DNA of 64,000 nucleotides, taken from Arthrobacter sp. EPSL27. Its GTDB lineage: Bacteria > Actinomycetota > Actinomycetes > Actinomycetales > Micrococcaceae. Every line of letters starts with the position of its first letter. Within the stretch, counting starts at the first letter, position 1. The notes beneath the pieces were generated by a model. It made no database searches and was not told the DNA's origin. It saw only the letters and a list, made by a program, of their open reading frames with translations. Shown here piece after piece: positions 1-8,139 of this stretch. A program made the translations under genes and the position numbers. The stretch is taken from positions 124,001 through 188,000 of the forward strand of contig NZ_LNUT01000003.1 of the NCBI RefSeq assembly GCF_001512305.1. Direction: 5' to 3'.

Positions 1-382
1 TGCCCTCCGTGTTGGCGATGAGGAGGGCGTACCCGTGCTTCCACGCCTCGTCCTGCGCGCCATGAATGATCTGGCCGGCGAAGGGCGTGGTGGCAACGCC
101 GTCGGCCACCAGTCCGATGAACCGGGACGTACCGCTGACCAGGGTCTTGGCCATCGCGTTGGGCCGGTAACCCAGGGTACGGATGGCGTCCTGCACCCGC
201 CGGCGGGTTTCCTCGGCGATCCGGGCGGCCTTTTTCTTGTTGACCACCAGCGACACTGTTGCCGTGGAAACGCCGGCCGCTTCTGCCACGTCGCGGAGGG
301 TGACGGGGTGCGTGCGCTCCGGGGTTTTCGGCGTCGAGGCGCCAGGGACCGGCGCCTCCGCACCATTCTCCATTGAACTCAT
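1..382 (-). CDS. LacI family regulator (partial, C-terminus beyond window)
   Basis: Only the first ~127 codons are inside the window. The N-terminus after a ~20-residue leader is a LacI helix-turn-helix (VTLRDVAEAAGVSTATVSLV) followed by the hinge segment (TLGYRPNAMAKTLVSG) and the start of the periplasmic-binding-protein-like effector domain. I chose the ATG at 382 because AAGGAGGG sits 3-4 bases upstream. It is the last gene seen in a leftward run of sugar-uptake genes. It is therefore the natural candidate to bind the four LacI-type palindromes at 5153-5336 and to sense the imported sugar; that link is inference. Confidence 0.93.
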   Translation of the reverse strand, partial: MSSMENGAEAPVPGASTPKTPERTHPVTLRDVAEAAGVSTATVSLVVNKKKAARIAEETRRRVQDAIRTLGYRPNAMAKTLVSGTSRFIGLVADGVATTPFAGQIIHGAQDEAWKHGYALLIANTEG

Positions 383-420
383 CTGCCCTCCTTGAGGAGT
401 ATATCCATCCGCCGTTGCCG

Positions 421-1326
421 TCATCCCTTCGTCGCCCCGTTCTCGAGTCCCTGGATCATGGCCTTGTTGAGCACCAGGAACACCAGCAGCAGCGGGGTGA
501 TGGTCACGCAGACCGCGGCGAACGTTGCCGTCCAGTCCACCTTGCCCATGGCGCCGATGTAATTCTGCAGGCCCAGTGGAATGGTCTTCAGGTCCTCGGA
601 CAGAACGAACGTGTTGGCGAAGATGAAGTCGTTCCAGATGAAGATGCTGTTTACCAGGACCACGGTCACCACGGTGTTGAGGGACAGCGGCATGGTGATC
701 AGCCCGAAGATCCGGTACGGTCCGGCGCCGTCCAAGGACGCTGCCTCGTACGTTTCCTTGGGGATGTACTCGTAGAAGGAGCAGAACAGGTAGATGGACA
801 TGGGCAGCGAGAACCCGGCCAGCGGGATGATCATGGACAGGTAGGTGTCCAGCAGGTTCACCGCCGAGTAGTCGATGAACAGCGGGACCAGGGCGATCTG
901 TACCGGGACGATGATGCCGATCAGGAACAGCCCGCGGACCAGTTTGCTGAGCCGGAACCCCAGCACTTGGATGGCGTAGGCGGCCATCATGCCCAGCAGG
1001 ACGATCAGGATGTTCGCCCCCATGGTGACAATGAAGCTGTTGAGGATGTTCCGTCCCAGGTCGCCGGTGTCAAAGGCCCGTGCATAGTTCTCCCATGTCA
1101 GGGAGCTGGGCAGAGCGAAGGGATCGCCGGTGGCAAAGTCCTGTTCCGTACGGAGGCTGGTCAGGAACAGCCACGCCAGCGGGTACACCTGCACGATCAC
1201 GATGAGCATGATCAGCACGCGGGACAGCGTCCGGAACAGGTCGGGCCTCCGCCTGCGGCGCTTGACGGGCGGCCGTGAAGGCAGGACGGCGGCGGGCGGG
1301 GTGGGAGGGGCTGTCTGGGTGATCAT
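421..1326 (-). CDS. carbohydrate ABC transporter permease (MalG type)
   Basis: A 301-residue integral membrane protein with about six hydrophobic segments and the cytoplasmic EAA loop of binding-protein-dependent permeases (EAASLDGAGPYRIFGLITMP near residue 200), which docks to the ATPase. The start is the ATG at 1326, which overlaps the stop of the upstream permease by four bases (ATGA) and indicates translational coupling. It pairs with the MalF-type permease and the lipoprotein binding protein in the same operon. No ATPase gene is present, so the importer probably uses a shared MsiK-type ATPase encoded elsewhere, as is common in actinobacteria. Confidence 0.95.
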   Translation of the reverse strand: MITQTAPPTPPAAVLPSRPPVKRRRRRPDLFRTLSRVLIMLIVIVQVYPLAWLFLTSLRTEQDFATGDPFALPSSLTWENYARAFDTGDLGRNILNSFIVTMGANILIVLLGMMAAYAIQVLGFRLSKLVRGLFLIGIIVPVQIALVPLFIDYSAVNLLDTYLSMIIPLAGFSLPMSIYLFCSFYEYIPKETYEAASLDGAGPYRIFGLITMPLSLNTVVTVVLVNSIFIWNDFIFANTFVLSEDLKTIPLGLQNYIGAMGKVDWTATFAAVCVTITPLLLVFLVLNKAMIQGLENGATKG

Positions 1327-2219
1327 GAGTCTGCCTTCCGCTTCAGTACGAACAGGATGAGGCCGACGGCGACGAGGCACTCAACCACGATGAACACGGA
1401 GATGGTGCTGGCGTAGCCGAAGTCCGTGCTGGTGAACGCTGCCTTGTACATGTAGGTGGTGAGCAGTTCCGAGGACTGCCCCGGACCGCCGTTGGTCATC
1501 AGGTAGGGGATGTCGAAGCCGCGGAGCCCGTAGGTGGTGGCCATGATGGTGGTGGTGATCCATACCGGACGGATATACGGGAAGCGGATCTTGGTGAACA
1601 GCGTCCACCGGGAGGCACCATCCAAGACTGCGGCCTCCTCAAGCTCCTTGGGCACCGCGAGCAGGGCCGCGTAGATGATGAGCATGTACAGGCCGGTGAA
1701 ACGCCAGCCCTCCGGTGCGGACACGGCTGCCAGGACCGTGTTGACGTCCGAGAGCCAGGGCCGCTCCAGGTGGTCCAGGCCAACCCATTGGAACAGCTGG
1801 TTGAGGAGGCCCACGGGCTCCAGGGAGTAGATCCGGATGAAGAGGAATGCGATGGCCACCGTTGAGATGACGGCCGGCAGCAGGTAGAGGGTCTTGATCA
1901 GCTCGCGTCCGCGGCGGAGCGAGGTAAGGAGGCTGGCCACCACCAGGGCGCCGCCAAGCTGTAGGACCAGGCAGATGGCCAGGTAGATAAGGGCGTTCAT
2001 GAACGCCCGCCAGAAGATGTCGTCGGCAACGAACATGCGGACGTAGTTGTCCAGGCCCACGAACTCCATATCGCTGATGCCGTTCCAGGAAAAGAAACTC
2101 AGGAACAGGGACTGGAGGATGGGAAAGAGGACTGCTGCGGCGTAGAGGAGCAGCGGAGGAAGCAGGAAGACCAGGACGGAGGTCCGTGACCTGTTGGGCA
2201 GCATCCGGTTGGGTTGCAT
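1323..2219 (-). CDS. sugar ABC transporter permease (MalF type)
   Basis: A 298-residue membrane protein with about six transmembrane segments, of the CUT1 sugar importer class. The EAA loop reads EEAAVLDGASRWTLFTKIRFP about 80 residues before the C-terminus. The ATG at 2219 is preferred to a longer frame because the extra 80 residues are arginine-rich and look non-coding; upstream pairing to the ribosome is weak (AAAGG). A stem-loop lies just upstream, between this gene and the binding protein. It forms the channel with the MalG-type partner. The substrate is not visible in the sequence; the neighbouring GH32 genes suggest fructosides or sucrose. Confidence 0.94.
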   Translation of the reverse strand: MQPNRMLPNRSRTSVLVFLLPPLLLYAAAVLFPILQSLFLSFFSWNGISDMEFVGLDNYVRMFVADDIFWRAFMNALIYLAICLVLQLGGALVVASLLTSLRRGRELIKTLYLLPAVISTVAIAFLFIRIYSLEPVGLLNQLFQWVGLDHLERPWLSDVNTVLAAVSAPEGWRFTGLYMLIIYAALLAVPKELEEAAVLDGASRWTLFTKIRFPYIRPVWITTTIMATTYGLRGFDIPYLMTNGGPGQSSELLTTYMYKAAFTSTDFGYASTISVFIVVECLVAVGLILFVLKRKADS

Positions 2220-2243
2220 GGCGGGGCCTTTCGGGGCCTTGCG

Positions 2244-2269
2244 GGCGGGGGACGCTGGGTTCCCCCGCC
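2244..2269 (-). terminator. intercistronic stem-loop between binding protein and permease genes
   Basis: A perfect 9-bp inverted repeat (GGCGGGGGA 2244-2252, TCCCCCGCC 2261-2269) with an 8-base loop, lacking a T-run. In sugar ABC operons such hairpins often protect the upstream message or attenuate the downstream part, so that the binding protein is made in excess over the permeases. That role is inferred here. Confidence 0.6.
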
Positions 2270-2314
2270 GCGTTGGGTACGTGAAGAAGCAGTGCCGGTG
2301 TGAAAAAGCGGTTT

Positions 2315-3649
2315 CTACTTGAAGAACTTCGGTGCGTTCTGCGCGATGGTCTTGTCCATGGTTTCGGTGAACTGTTCCGGCGAGATGTTGCCCTGGACCA
2401 GCAGCACCAGCTCCTGCTGCAGCCGGCCGTTGGTGGTCGGGTCCAGCTGGGTGTCCCACGGCATGGCCTGCTTGGAACCGAGGCTGTTGGCCTGGTCGAG
2501 GGCCTTCTGGTACAGCGGCGTGGCATTGCCCGGGACAACGGTTTCGACGTCGGTGGTGGGGGACAGTGCCCCGGTGGCGGCGTATTCAGCGGGGTACTTT
2601 GCCAGGGCGAACTTCAGGAAGTCACTCACCAGGGGATCGTAGGTCTTGGCGTTGACCGCCATGCCGATGCCGGACGGGGACACGAACTCGTTGGCGCCCG
2701 TCACGGATCCTGCGGTGGTGGGAAGGGTGAAGAAGTCGATGTCGTTGCGGACTGAGGGATCCAGCTTGTCCGTGGCCAGGCTGGGCAGCTCCCAGGTGCC
2801 GATGTTGTACATGGCAGCCTGGCCGGACGTGAACTGGTTCTGCGCGTCCGAGTAGCCCTGGGCGGAGAATCCGTCCTGGAAGCACTTGGCCTTGCCCAGT
2901 TCCGCCATCCAGTTCACGGTCTTCTGGCCGGCCGGATCGCTGAACTTCGCTTCGCCCTTCTTCAGTTTCTGGACGAACTCGGGGCCTGCTTCGCGGAACG
3001 GCTGGTAGGCGATGTAACGCTCCAGCGGCCACTGGTCCTGGCCGTCGATGGCGATGGGGGTGATGCCGGCGCTGCGCAGGGTGGTGCACATGGCCGGGAT
3101 GTCGTCGAGCGAGGTGGGTACCGCCACGCCTGCTTTCTCCAGGAGCGCCTTGTTGTACCAGATGAATTCCAGCTCAAACTGGAAAGGGATCATGTACAGG
3201 GACCCGTCGTCGAAGCGCTGGTAGTCCAGGGCCCCCGGACGGTAGTTCCCGTAGATGCCCAGTGACTCCAGCAGCTGCTCGGCGTCCATCATCTTCCCCT
3301 GCTTGGCCAGCTGCTGGGCGAAGGGCGTGGCGTCCGTGTCGAACAGTTCGGGCAGCTTGTTGGCTGCCGCCAGGGTCTCGAGCTTCTGGATATAGGACGG
3401 TCGGTCGGGTGTGGTGATCAGGTTGAGCTCAAAGCCCGGGTGCTCCTTGGCGTAGTCCGCGGCAAGCTTCTTCATGATGTTGATGACAGCGCCGTCGGCA
3501 GGGCGGGAGAGCAGCCACGAGATCTCGCGGGCCTTGATCTCGCCGGTGGGACTGACGTTGGACGGGTCGGTGGAGCTTGTGCCTCCGCAGGCGGTGAGTG
3601 CCAGGGCGGTAACCGCTGCAGCTGCGGCAGCGCGGAGCATTTTCTTCAT
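2315..3649 (-). CDS. sugar ABC transporter substrate-binding lipoprotein
   Basis: A 444-residue extracellular solute-binding protein (family 1). It starts with a positively charged tip and a short hydrophobic stretch ending in the lipobox LTAC, so Cys21 would be acylated and the protein anchored outside the membrane. The mature part has the usual family-1 layout (for example PELFDTDATPFAQQLAKQGK). It is the recognition component for the two downstream permeases. Start ATG 3649. With an intracellular GH32 enzyme directly upstream in the same operon, a short fructo-oligosaccharide or sucrose ligand is plausible but not proven. Confidence 0.95.
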   Translation of the reverse strand: MKKMLRAAAAAAVTALALTACGGTSSTDPSNVSPTGEIKAREISWLLSRPADGAVINIMKKLAADYAKEHPGFELNLITTPDRPSYIQKLETLAAANKLPELFDTDATPFAQQLAKQGKMMDAEQLLESLGIYGNYRPGALDYQRFDDGSLYMIPFQFELEFIWYNKALLEKAGVAVPTSLDDIPAMCTTLRSAGITPIAIDGQDQWPLERYIAYQPFREAGPEFVQKLKKGEAKFSDPAGQKTVNWMAELGKAKCFQDGFSAQGYSDAQNQFTSGQAAMYNIGTWELPSLATDKLDPSVRNDIDFFTLPTTAGSVTGANEFVSPSGIGMAVNAKTYDPLVSDFLKFALAKYPAEYAATGALSPTTDVETVVPGNATPLYQKALDQANSLGSKQAMPWDTQLDPTTNGRLQQELVLLVQGNISPEQFTETMDKTIAQNAPKFFK

Positions 3650-3696
3650 TGGGTCAATCTCCCTTGATTGGAACGGAGGTAGGGGTTTGGCTGTAT

Positions 3697-5133
3697 TCAG
3701 TTGTCGGTACGCTTGCGTACTTCGAAGTCCGTGACGGTCACGGTGCCCTCGCCGGCGAACACGCCTATGCCGCCGGCGGGAAGGTCATAGATCCGGGTGC
3801 TGAGGGCCACCTGGCGGTCCACGACGGCGACGCAGAGGTCGCCATCTACGACCACCTCCAGCGTGTGGCTGCCGGGGGAGAGGTCGCACGGGCGTTCCAG
3901 TTCGATGGCGTAGGGAACGTCCCCGGAGACGTGCCATTGGGCCTCGCCGGTGATGCACCGGGGCCACTGGTCGAACACCAGGCGCCCGCGCTTCGGCTCG
4001 AGGCGGAGGACGTAGGAGTGGTCGCCGTCAGGGCTGGAACGCAGCAGGATTCCGCATTCCGTGGTGCCGGCCTGGATGTCCAGCACCGCCCTGGCATAGA
4101 ACTGCGTGGGCAGGTCGTTCGCTGTGACGGCGGCGCTGTAGGAGTCCGGTACGTCCAGCCGGAGGGGCAGCGGGCGCTCCAGCTTAAGCGGGATCCTTTC
4201 CCAAAAACTGTCCACCAGCTCGTCCGCGAGGCCGAAGGCCAGCGTCCCGTCGGCGTTCTGCCGTGCCTCCAGGACGGACATGGTGCCCGCCCACTGCCAG
4301 GCGCCGTCGTCGCGATTGCCTTCCTTGCTGGCAATCCAGCCGAAGAAGAACCGCCGGCCGTCCCGCTCCGCCGTCTTGGAGGCGTAGAAGGCGCGGCCAT
4401 CGATGCTGTCCAGGTCCGGGACCGTCCACGGGCCCGTGGGGCTCTTGGCCATCCGGTACCGGGTGGTGAACGTTTCGGAGAACTCGGAGTAGACCATGTA
4501 CCACCAGCCGCCCCACTCGAATACGTCGGGGCATTCATGGGTGATGTACCTGCGAGGATCCCAGAAGGGCTCGGTGTGCTGCCAGGTCATCAGGTCCTTG
4601 GAGACGCACTGGGCGATGACCCCGCGGCGGCGTTCGGCGCCCTCGGAGTGCCGGGCTGCCAGGAGCATCCGCCACAGGCCGGCGGCCTCGTCGCGGAAGA
4701 CGAAGGGGTCCCGCCAGTCCGCGGACTCGAACCCGTCCGGAGCGCCGAAGGTGAGCTCCGGGTGCTTGACCCAGGTGCCCATGCCGTCCGTGCTGGTGGC
4801 ATGCATGACCAGCTGCAGGGGCAGGCCGTCCGTTCCCAGGTTGTTCGGGTTCTGACCTGTATAGAACAGGTGGTGGATGCCTGAGTCGTCAACAATGATG
4901 CTGCCTGTGTAGCAGTTGAAGTCCAGGTCGTCTGTGGTGCCGTGGGGGAGGGCCACACCGTGGTCCTGGAACTGGGTGAGGTCCTTGGTGGTCACCAGGT
5001 TCCAGGCCGTGCCGGGCTTCGGGGCGGAGCGGACCTCGTGAAGGTAGAAGAGCCAAAACTCCCCGTCCTTCTGGAACGGGATAAGGTCTCCAACCCAGGC
5101 ATCGGCGGGCTGGAAGAAAACTGGGTAGCTCAT
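3697..5133 (-). CDS. glycoside hydrolase family 32 protein, cytoplasmic
   Basis: A 478-residue GH32 enzyme without a signal peptide. The three clan GH-J acidic positions can be placed: the nucleophile Asp16 in WVGDLIPF (a diverged WMNDPNG box), the RDP motif at 141-143 (WRDPFVF) and the acid/base Glu200 in HECPDVFEW. The last ~170 residues fit the GH32 C-terminal beta-sandwich. It would hydrolyse beta-fructosides inside the cell after ABC import. First gene of the leftward operon; two LacI-type operator sites lie 20-80 bp upstream of its start. The nucleophile box is far from consensus, so the substrate (sucrose, inulobiose, levanbiose or another fructoside) is open. Start at ATG 5133 has only weak ribosome-binding support. 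Confidence 0.88.
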   Translation of the reverse strand: MSYPVFFQPADAWVGDLIPFQKDGEFWLFYLHEVRSAPKPGTAWNLVTTKDLTQFQDHGVALPHGTTDDLDFNCYTGSIIVDDSGIHHLFYTGQNPNNLGTDGLPLQLVMHATSTDGMGTWVKHPELTFGAPDGFESADWRDPFVFRDEAAGLWRMLLAARHSEGAERRRGVIAQCVSKDLMTWQHTEPFWDPRRYITHECPDVFEWGGWWYMVYSEFSETFTTRYRMAKSPTGPWTVPDLDSIDGRAFYASKTAERDGRRFFFGWIASKEGNRDDGAWQWAGTMSVLEARQNADGTLAFGLADELVDSFWERIPLKLERPLPLRLDVPDSYSAAVTANDLPTQFYARAVLDIQAGTTECGILLRSSPDGDHSYVLRLEPKRGRLVFDQWPRCITGEAQWHVSGDVPYAIELERPCDLSPGSHTLEVVVDGDLCVAVVDRQVALSTRIYDLPAGGIGVFAGEGTVTVTDFEVRKRTDN

Positions 5134-5152
5134 CGGCGGTGATGTCCATTTC

Positions 5153-5170
5153 TGCTAAAGCGTTTGATCA
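5153..5170. promoter_or_regulatory. LacI-type operator 1
   Basis: TGCTAAAGCGTTTGATCA, an imperfect palindrome centred on CG at 5161/5162, the classical LacI/GalR architecture. It lies 20 bp upstream of the start of the leftward GH32 operon and so probably overlaps its promoter or leader. Confidence 0.8.
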
Positions 5171-5196
5171 CCCGAAGCTAATGCGAAACCGAGAAA

Positions 5197-5214
5197 TGAT
5201 CAAGCGTTTTAGCA
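5197..5214. promoter_or_regulatory. LacI-type operator 2
   Basis: TGATCAAGCGTTTTAGCA, the reverse-complement relative of operator 1 (TGCTAAAACGCTTGATCA), centred at 5205/5206, exactly 44 bp from operator 1. The pair would allow cooperative binding or looping over the leftward promoter. Confidence 0.8.
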
Positions 5215-5274
5215 AAATTTGTTATTGACCGTGGCCTTGGCCGCTCGTTGGCTGCTTTTCCTGGAGGTCCTTTT

Positions 5275-5292
5275 TGCTTAAACGCTTGACCG
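5275..5292. promoter_or_regulatory. LacI-type operator 3
   Basis: TGCTTAAACGCTTGACCG, with core TTAAACGCTT and CG centre at 5283/5284. The right arm is the weakest of the four sites. It is 78 bp from operator 2 and 44 bp from operator 4. Confidence 0.7.
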
Positions 5293-5318
5293 CCGCATTG
5301 CCGCTCGGTATCTTCTTC

Positions 5319-5336
5319 TGCTAAAGCGCTTAAGCA
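5319..5336. promoter_or_regulatory. LacI-type operator 4
   Basis: TGCTAAAGCGCTTAAGCA, the most symmetrical of the four sites (one mismatched pair), centred at 5327/5328 and 85 bp upstream of the exported GH32 gene. The four sites together make both divergent GH32 units likely targets of one LacI-type protein. Confidence 0.82.
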
Positions 5337-5420
5337 CCGGATGATCCGGATGCGTGAACCACCGAAGGTTCCATCCCCCCAGCGCCCGGCGGAGCAGCCG
5401 CCTTCGAAAGGAAGTCAACG

Positions 5421-6980
5421 ATGACACATGCCTTTTCCCGTCGCCGCGTCCTGCAAGGCACCGGGGCAGGAGCGCTCGCCCTGATCATGGGCGGGGGCGC
5501 AGCCGCCGTTCCCGCCCGGGCCGCGCAGGCCTCCCAGCGGGCCGTCTACCATATGACGCCACCGTCGGGGTGGCTGTGCGACCCGCAGCGGCCGGTGTTG
5601 CTGGACGGCAAATACCACCTCTACTACCTGCATTCCACGCAAAACAACGGCCAGGGCGGCTGGGACCATGCCACCACGGCGGACGGGGTGGCGTTCACCC
5701 ATCACGGTGATGCGCTGCCGCTGCAGCCCGATTTCCCCGTGTGGTCCGGATCCGCAGTGGTGGACACGGCCAACACGGCCGGCTTCGGCGCAGGGGCCGT
5801 CGTCGTCCTTGCCACCCAGCCCACCGGCGGCATCCGGAAGTACCAGGAGCAGTACCTCTACTGGTCCACCGACGGCGGCTACACGTTCACCGCGCTCTCC
5901 GAGCCGGTCATCGTGAACACCGATGGCAGGGCTGCGGTCACGCAGGCGGAAATCGACAACGCCGAATGGTTCCGGGACCCGAAAATCCACTGGGATGCGG
6001 CGCGCAACGAATGGGTCTGCGTGATCGGCCGGGCACGGTACGCGGCCTTCTATACGTCTTCGAACCTGCGCGACTGGCAGCTGAAGCGCAACTTCGACTT
6101 CCCCAACCCCGCGCTCGGCGGAATCGAGTGTCCCGACCTGTTCGAGATGACAGCCGACGACGGCACCAGCCATTGGGTGCTCGGCGCCAGCATGGACGCC
6201 CACAGCATTGGGCTGCCCATGACCTACGCCTACTGGACGGGCACGTGGGACGGGGAGCAGTTCCTGGCCGACGACGTCGCCAACCCGCAGTGGCTGGACT
6301 GGGGCTGGGACTGGTACGGCGCCGTCTCCTGGCCGGCCGTTGAGGCGCCCGCGACGCGGCGGTACGCGATCGGCTGGATGAACAACTGGAAGTACGCAGC
6401 CCGGGACGTTCCCACCGACCCCTCCGACGGGTACAACGGGCAGAACTCCGTCGTGCGGGAGCTGCGCCTGGAACGCCAGGGAGGCGGCTGGTACAGCCTG
6501 CTCAGCAGCCCCGTCACAGCGCTTTCGAACTACGTCAGCTCCTCCACCTCGTTCCCGGACCTGGCTGTGGACGGCAGCTACGTCCTGCCCTGGAACGGCC
6601 GGGCCTACGAGCTGGAACTCGACATCTCGTGGGATGCCGCCACGAACATTGGGGTCTCTGTGGGCCGCTCCGCCAACGGCGCCCGGCATACCAACATCGG
6701 CAAGTACGGCAATGAGCTGTACGTGGACCGTGCGCCCTCGGACCTTGCCGGCTACTCGCTGGTCCCATATACCCGGGCCGCGGCGCCCATCGACGCCGCC
6801 GCACGCTCAGTGCATTTGCGCATCTTCGTGGATACGCAAAGCGTCGAAGTGTTCATCAACGCAGGCCATACGGTGATCTCGCAGCAGGTGCATTTCGCGG
6901 ACGGAGACACCGGGATTTCCTTCTACTCGGACGGCGGGCCGGCATCCTTCTCCGGCATCAGGATCCGGTCCTTCCAGTAG
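5421..6980 (+). CDS. Tat-exported glycoside hydrolase family 32 protein (levanase/exo-inulinase type)
   Basis: A 519-residue secreted enzyme. The N-terminus has a twin-arginine motif (SRRRVLQ), a hydrophobic stretch and an Ala-rich cleavage region near residue 35. The GH32 catalytic positions are visible: WLCDPQRP (Asp54, diverged from WMNDPNG), RDP at 185-187 (FRDPKIHW) and EC at 236-237 (GGIECPDLF). The C-terminal ~170 residues match the GH32 beta-sandwich. It would cut extracellular fructan or sucrose and feed products to the ABC importer of the divergent operon. Ribosome site AAAGGAAG precedes ATG 5421. Operators 3 and 4 lie upstream. Which fructan it prefers cannot be told from the sequence. 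Confidence 0.92.
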   Translation: MTHAFSRRRVLQGTGAGALALIMGGGAAAVPARAAQASQRAVYHMTPPSGWLCDPQRPVLLDGKYHLYYLHSTQNNGQGGWDHATTADGVAFTHHGDALPLQPDFPVWSGSAVVDTANTAGFGAGAVVVLATQPTGGIRKYQEQYLYWSTDGGYTFTALSEPVIVNTDGRAAVTQAEIDNAEWFRDPKIHWDAARNEWVCVIGRARYAAFYTSSNLRDWQLKRNFDFPNPALGGIECPDLFEMTADDGTSHWVLGASMDAHSIGLPMTYAYWTGTWDGEQFLADDVANPQWLDWGWDWYGAVSWPAVEAPATRRYAIGWMNNWKYAARDVPTDPSDGYNGQNSVVRELRLERQGGGWYSLLSSPVTALSNYVSSSTSFPDLAVDGSYVLPWNGRAYELELDISWDAATNIGVSVGRSANGARHTNIGKYGNELYVDRAPSDLAGYSLVPYTRAAAPIDAAARSVHLRIFVDTQSVEVFINAGHTVISQQVHFADGDTGISFYSDGGPASFSGIRIRSFQ

Positions 6981-6992
6981 CCGGCCCCGCGA

Positions 6993-7025
6993 ACGGCGGC
7001 CCCACGCCTCGGTGGGGGCCGCCGT
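6993..7025. terminator. bidirectional terminator-like hairpin
   Basis: A 13-bp GC-rich stem with one bulged G (ACGGCGGCCCCAC 6993-7005 against 7012-7025) and a 6-base loop, lying between the convergent GH32 and LysR genes. No clear T-run follows, so it may act together with Rho or in both directions. Confidence 0.7.
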
Positions 7026-7048
7026 CGCTATTCCGTCGCCGACAGCGC

Positions 7049-7981
7049 TCAGAGGTCCTCTTCAAGCCGGGCGGTGAGGATGCGGTTGGCGTTGGCCTGC
7101 AGGATGTCGATCGACTCTTGGATCAGGGGTGAGGCGAGGCTGCCCCTGCGCGCTGCCACCACAATGCGGCGCGTGGGTCGCGCCTTACCGGTGATGCGTA
7201 GCCGAACCACGTTCTCGGCACCATGCAAAGGCGCCAGCCGGGGCAGCAGGCCAATGCCCAGCCCCGCGCCCACGAACGCGATGTGGGTTTCCCATTCGAC
7301 GGCCTCATGGGCAATCCGCGGCGTCAGCCCCACCGCCGTGAACGCCGCGGTGAAGAGGGAATGGTAGGTGGAACCGGCGGCCTCGGTGATCCAGGGCTCG
7401 GATGCCAGCTCTTCAAGCGTCGCCGTTTCCCGTGATGCCAGCGGATGGTCAGCGGGAACGATCACATCCAGGGGATCGTCGAGCAGGACTCTCTGCTCGA
7501 AGCGCGGATCGTCCTCGCCATAAGTGTCGGACTGCATGGCGACGATGACGGCAAGGTCGATTCGTTCCGCCACCAGCAGGTCGAAGCAGCGTGCCGGGTC
7601 AGCCTCAAGGACTTGCACCTCCAGCTGGGGGCGGGTTGAACGCAGGGTGGCGGCCAACGGCGCCAGCAACTGGGCGGCTGCAGAGGAAAATCCGCCGAGG
7701 CCAAGACGGGGCTGCACCTGGTCGCCGGCCTCCATAGCCACGGCGCGCAGGCTCTCCCACTGCGCGATGAGGGCATCCGATCCCGCTACGAGGAAGCGTC
7801 CGGTGGCGGTAAGCCGCACGCCCCGGCCGTCTTTTGTCAGCAACTGCATTCCAAGCACACGCTGGAGTTCCCGCAACTGCGCGGAGACGGCAGAGGGAGA
7901 ATAACCCGTGAGCTCCGCGGTTGCGCCGATGGTGCCGCACCGGGCGAACACGCGCAGGGTGATGAGCCTAGCGTCGATCAT
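7049..7981 (-). CDS. LysR family transcriptional regulator
   Basis: A 310-residue LysR-type protein. The N-terminal winged helix-turn-helix is clear (LITLRVFARCGTIGATAELT then GYSPSAVSAQLRELQRVLG, residues ~6-45), followed by a two-lobed effector domain to the C-terminus. It is transcribed divergently from the glycine betaine monooxygenase gene across a 158-bp region, the usual arrangement for a LysR regulator and its target operon. I infer that it controls betaine catabolism, sensing betaine, dimethylglycine or a breakdown product. This differs from the AraC-type GbdR known in pseudomonads. Start ATG 7981 lacks a strong ribosome site. Confidence 0.92.
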   Translation of the reverse strand: MIDARLITLRVFARCGTIGATAELTGYSPSAVSAQLRELQRVLGMQLLTKDGRGVRLTATGRFLVAGSDALIAQWESLRAVAMEAGDQVQPRLGLGGFSSAAAQLLAPLAATLRSTRPQLEVQVLEADPARCFDLLVAERIDLAVIVAMQSDTYGEDDPRFEQRVLLDDPLDVIVPADHPLASRETATLEELASEPWITEAAGSTYHSLFTAAFTAVGLTPRIAHEAVEWETHIAFVGAGLGIGLLPRLAPLHGAENVVRLRITGKARPTRRIVVAARRGSLASPLIQESIDILQANANRILTARLEEDL

Positions 7982-8000
7982 GCACTAATTCTGCAGGGTT

Positions 8001-8020
8001 ATCTTCAAAATTTGGCGCTT
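8001..8020. promoter_or_regulatory. possible LysR binding region in the divergent promoter
   Basis: The AT-rich stretch ATCTTCAAAATTTGGCGCTT contains the short dyad CAAA-A-TTTG (8006-8014) midway between the LysR start and the oxygenase start. LysR boxes often have a T-N11-A dyad of this kind. Assignment rests on position and is weak. Confidence 0.35.
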
Positions 8021-8139
8021 TTGTTGCAGCAGATGTGTCCCTAATCTCATCATTACAAGCTCTTCGACCATCCCCTTAGCACCCGCGCCCCGTGGTCACC
8101 CCGCACCACCCGCAACCCAGGCCTCCCGGGAGGAAACCC

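Noticed and set aside
373..1278. Plus-strand open frame opposite the MalG-type permease.
   Set aside because: Antisense shadow; the minus-strand permease has the EAA motif and operon coupling.
3649..4884. Plus-strand open frame opposite the cytoplasmic GH32 gene.
   Set aside because: Antisense shadow of a gene with all three GH32 catalytic motifs.
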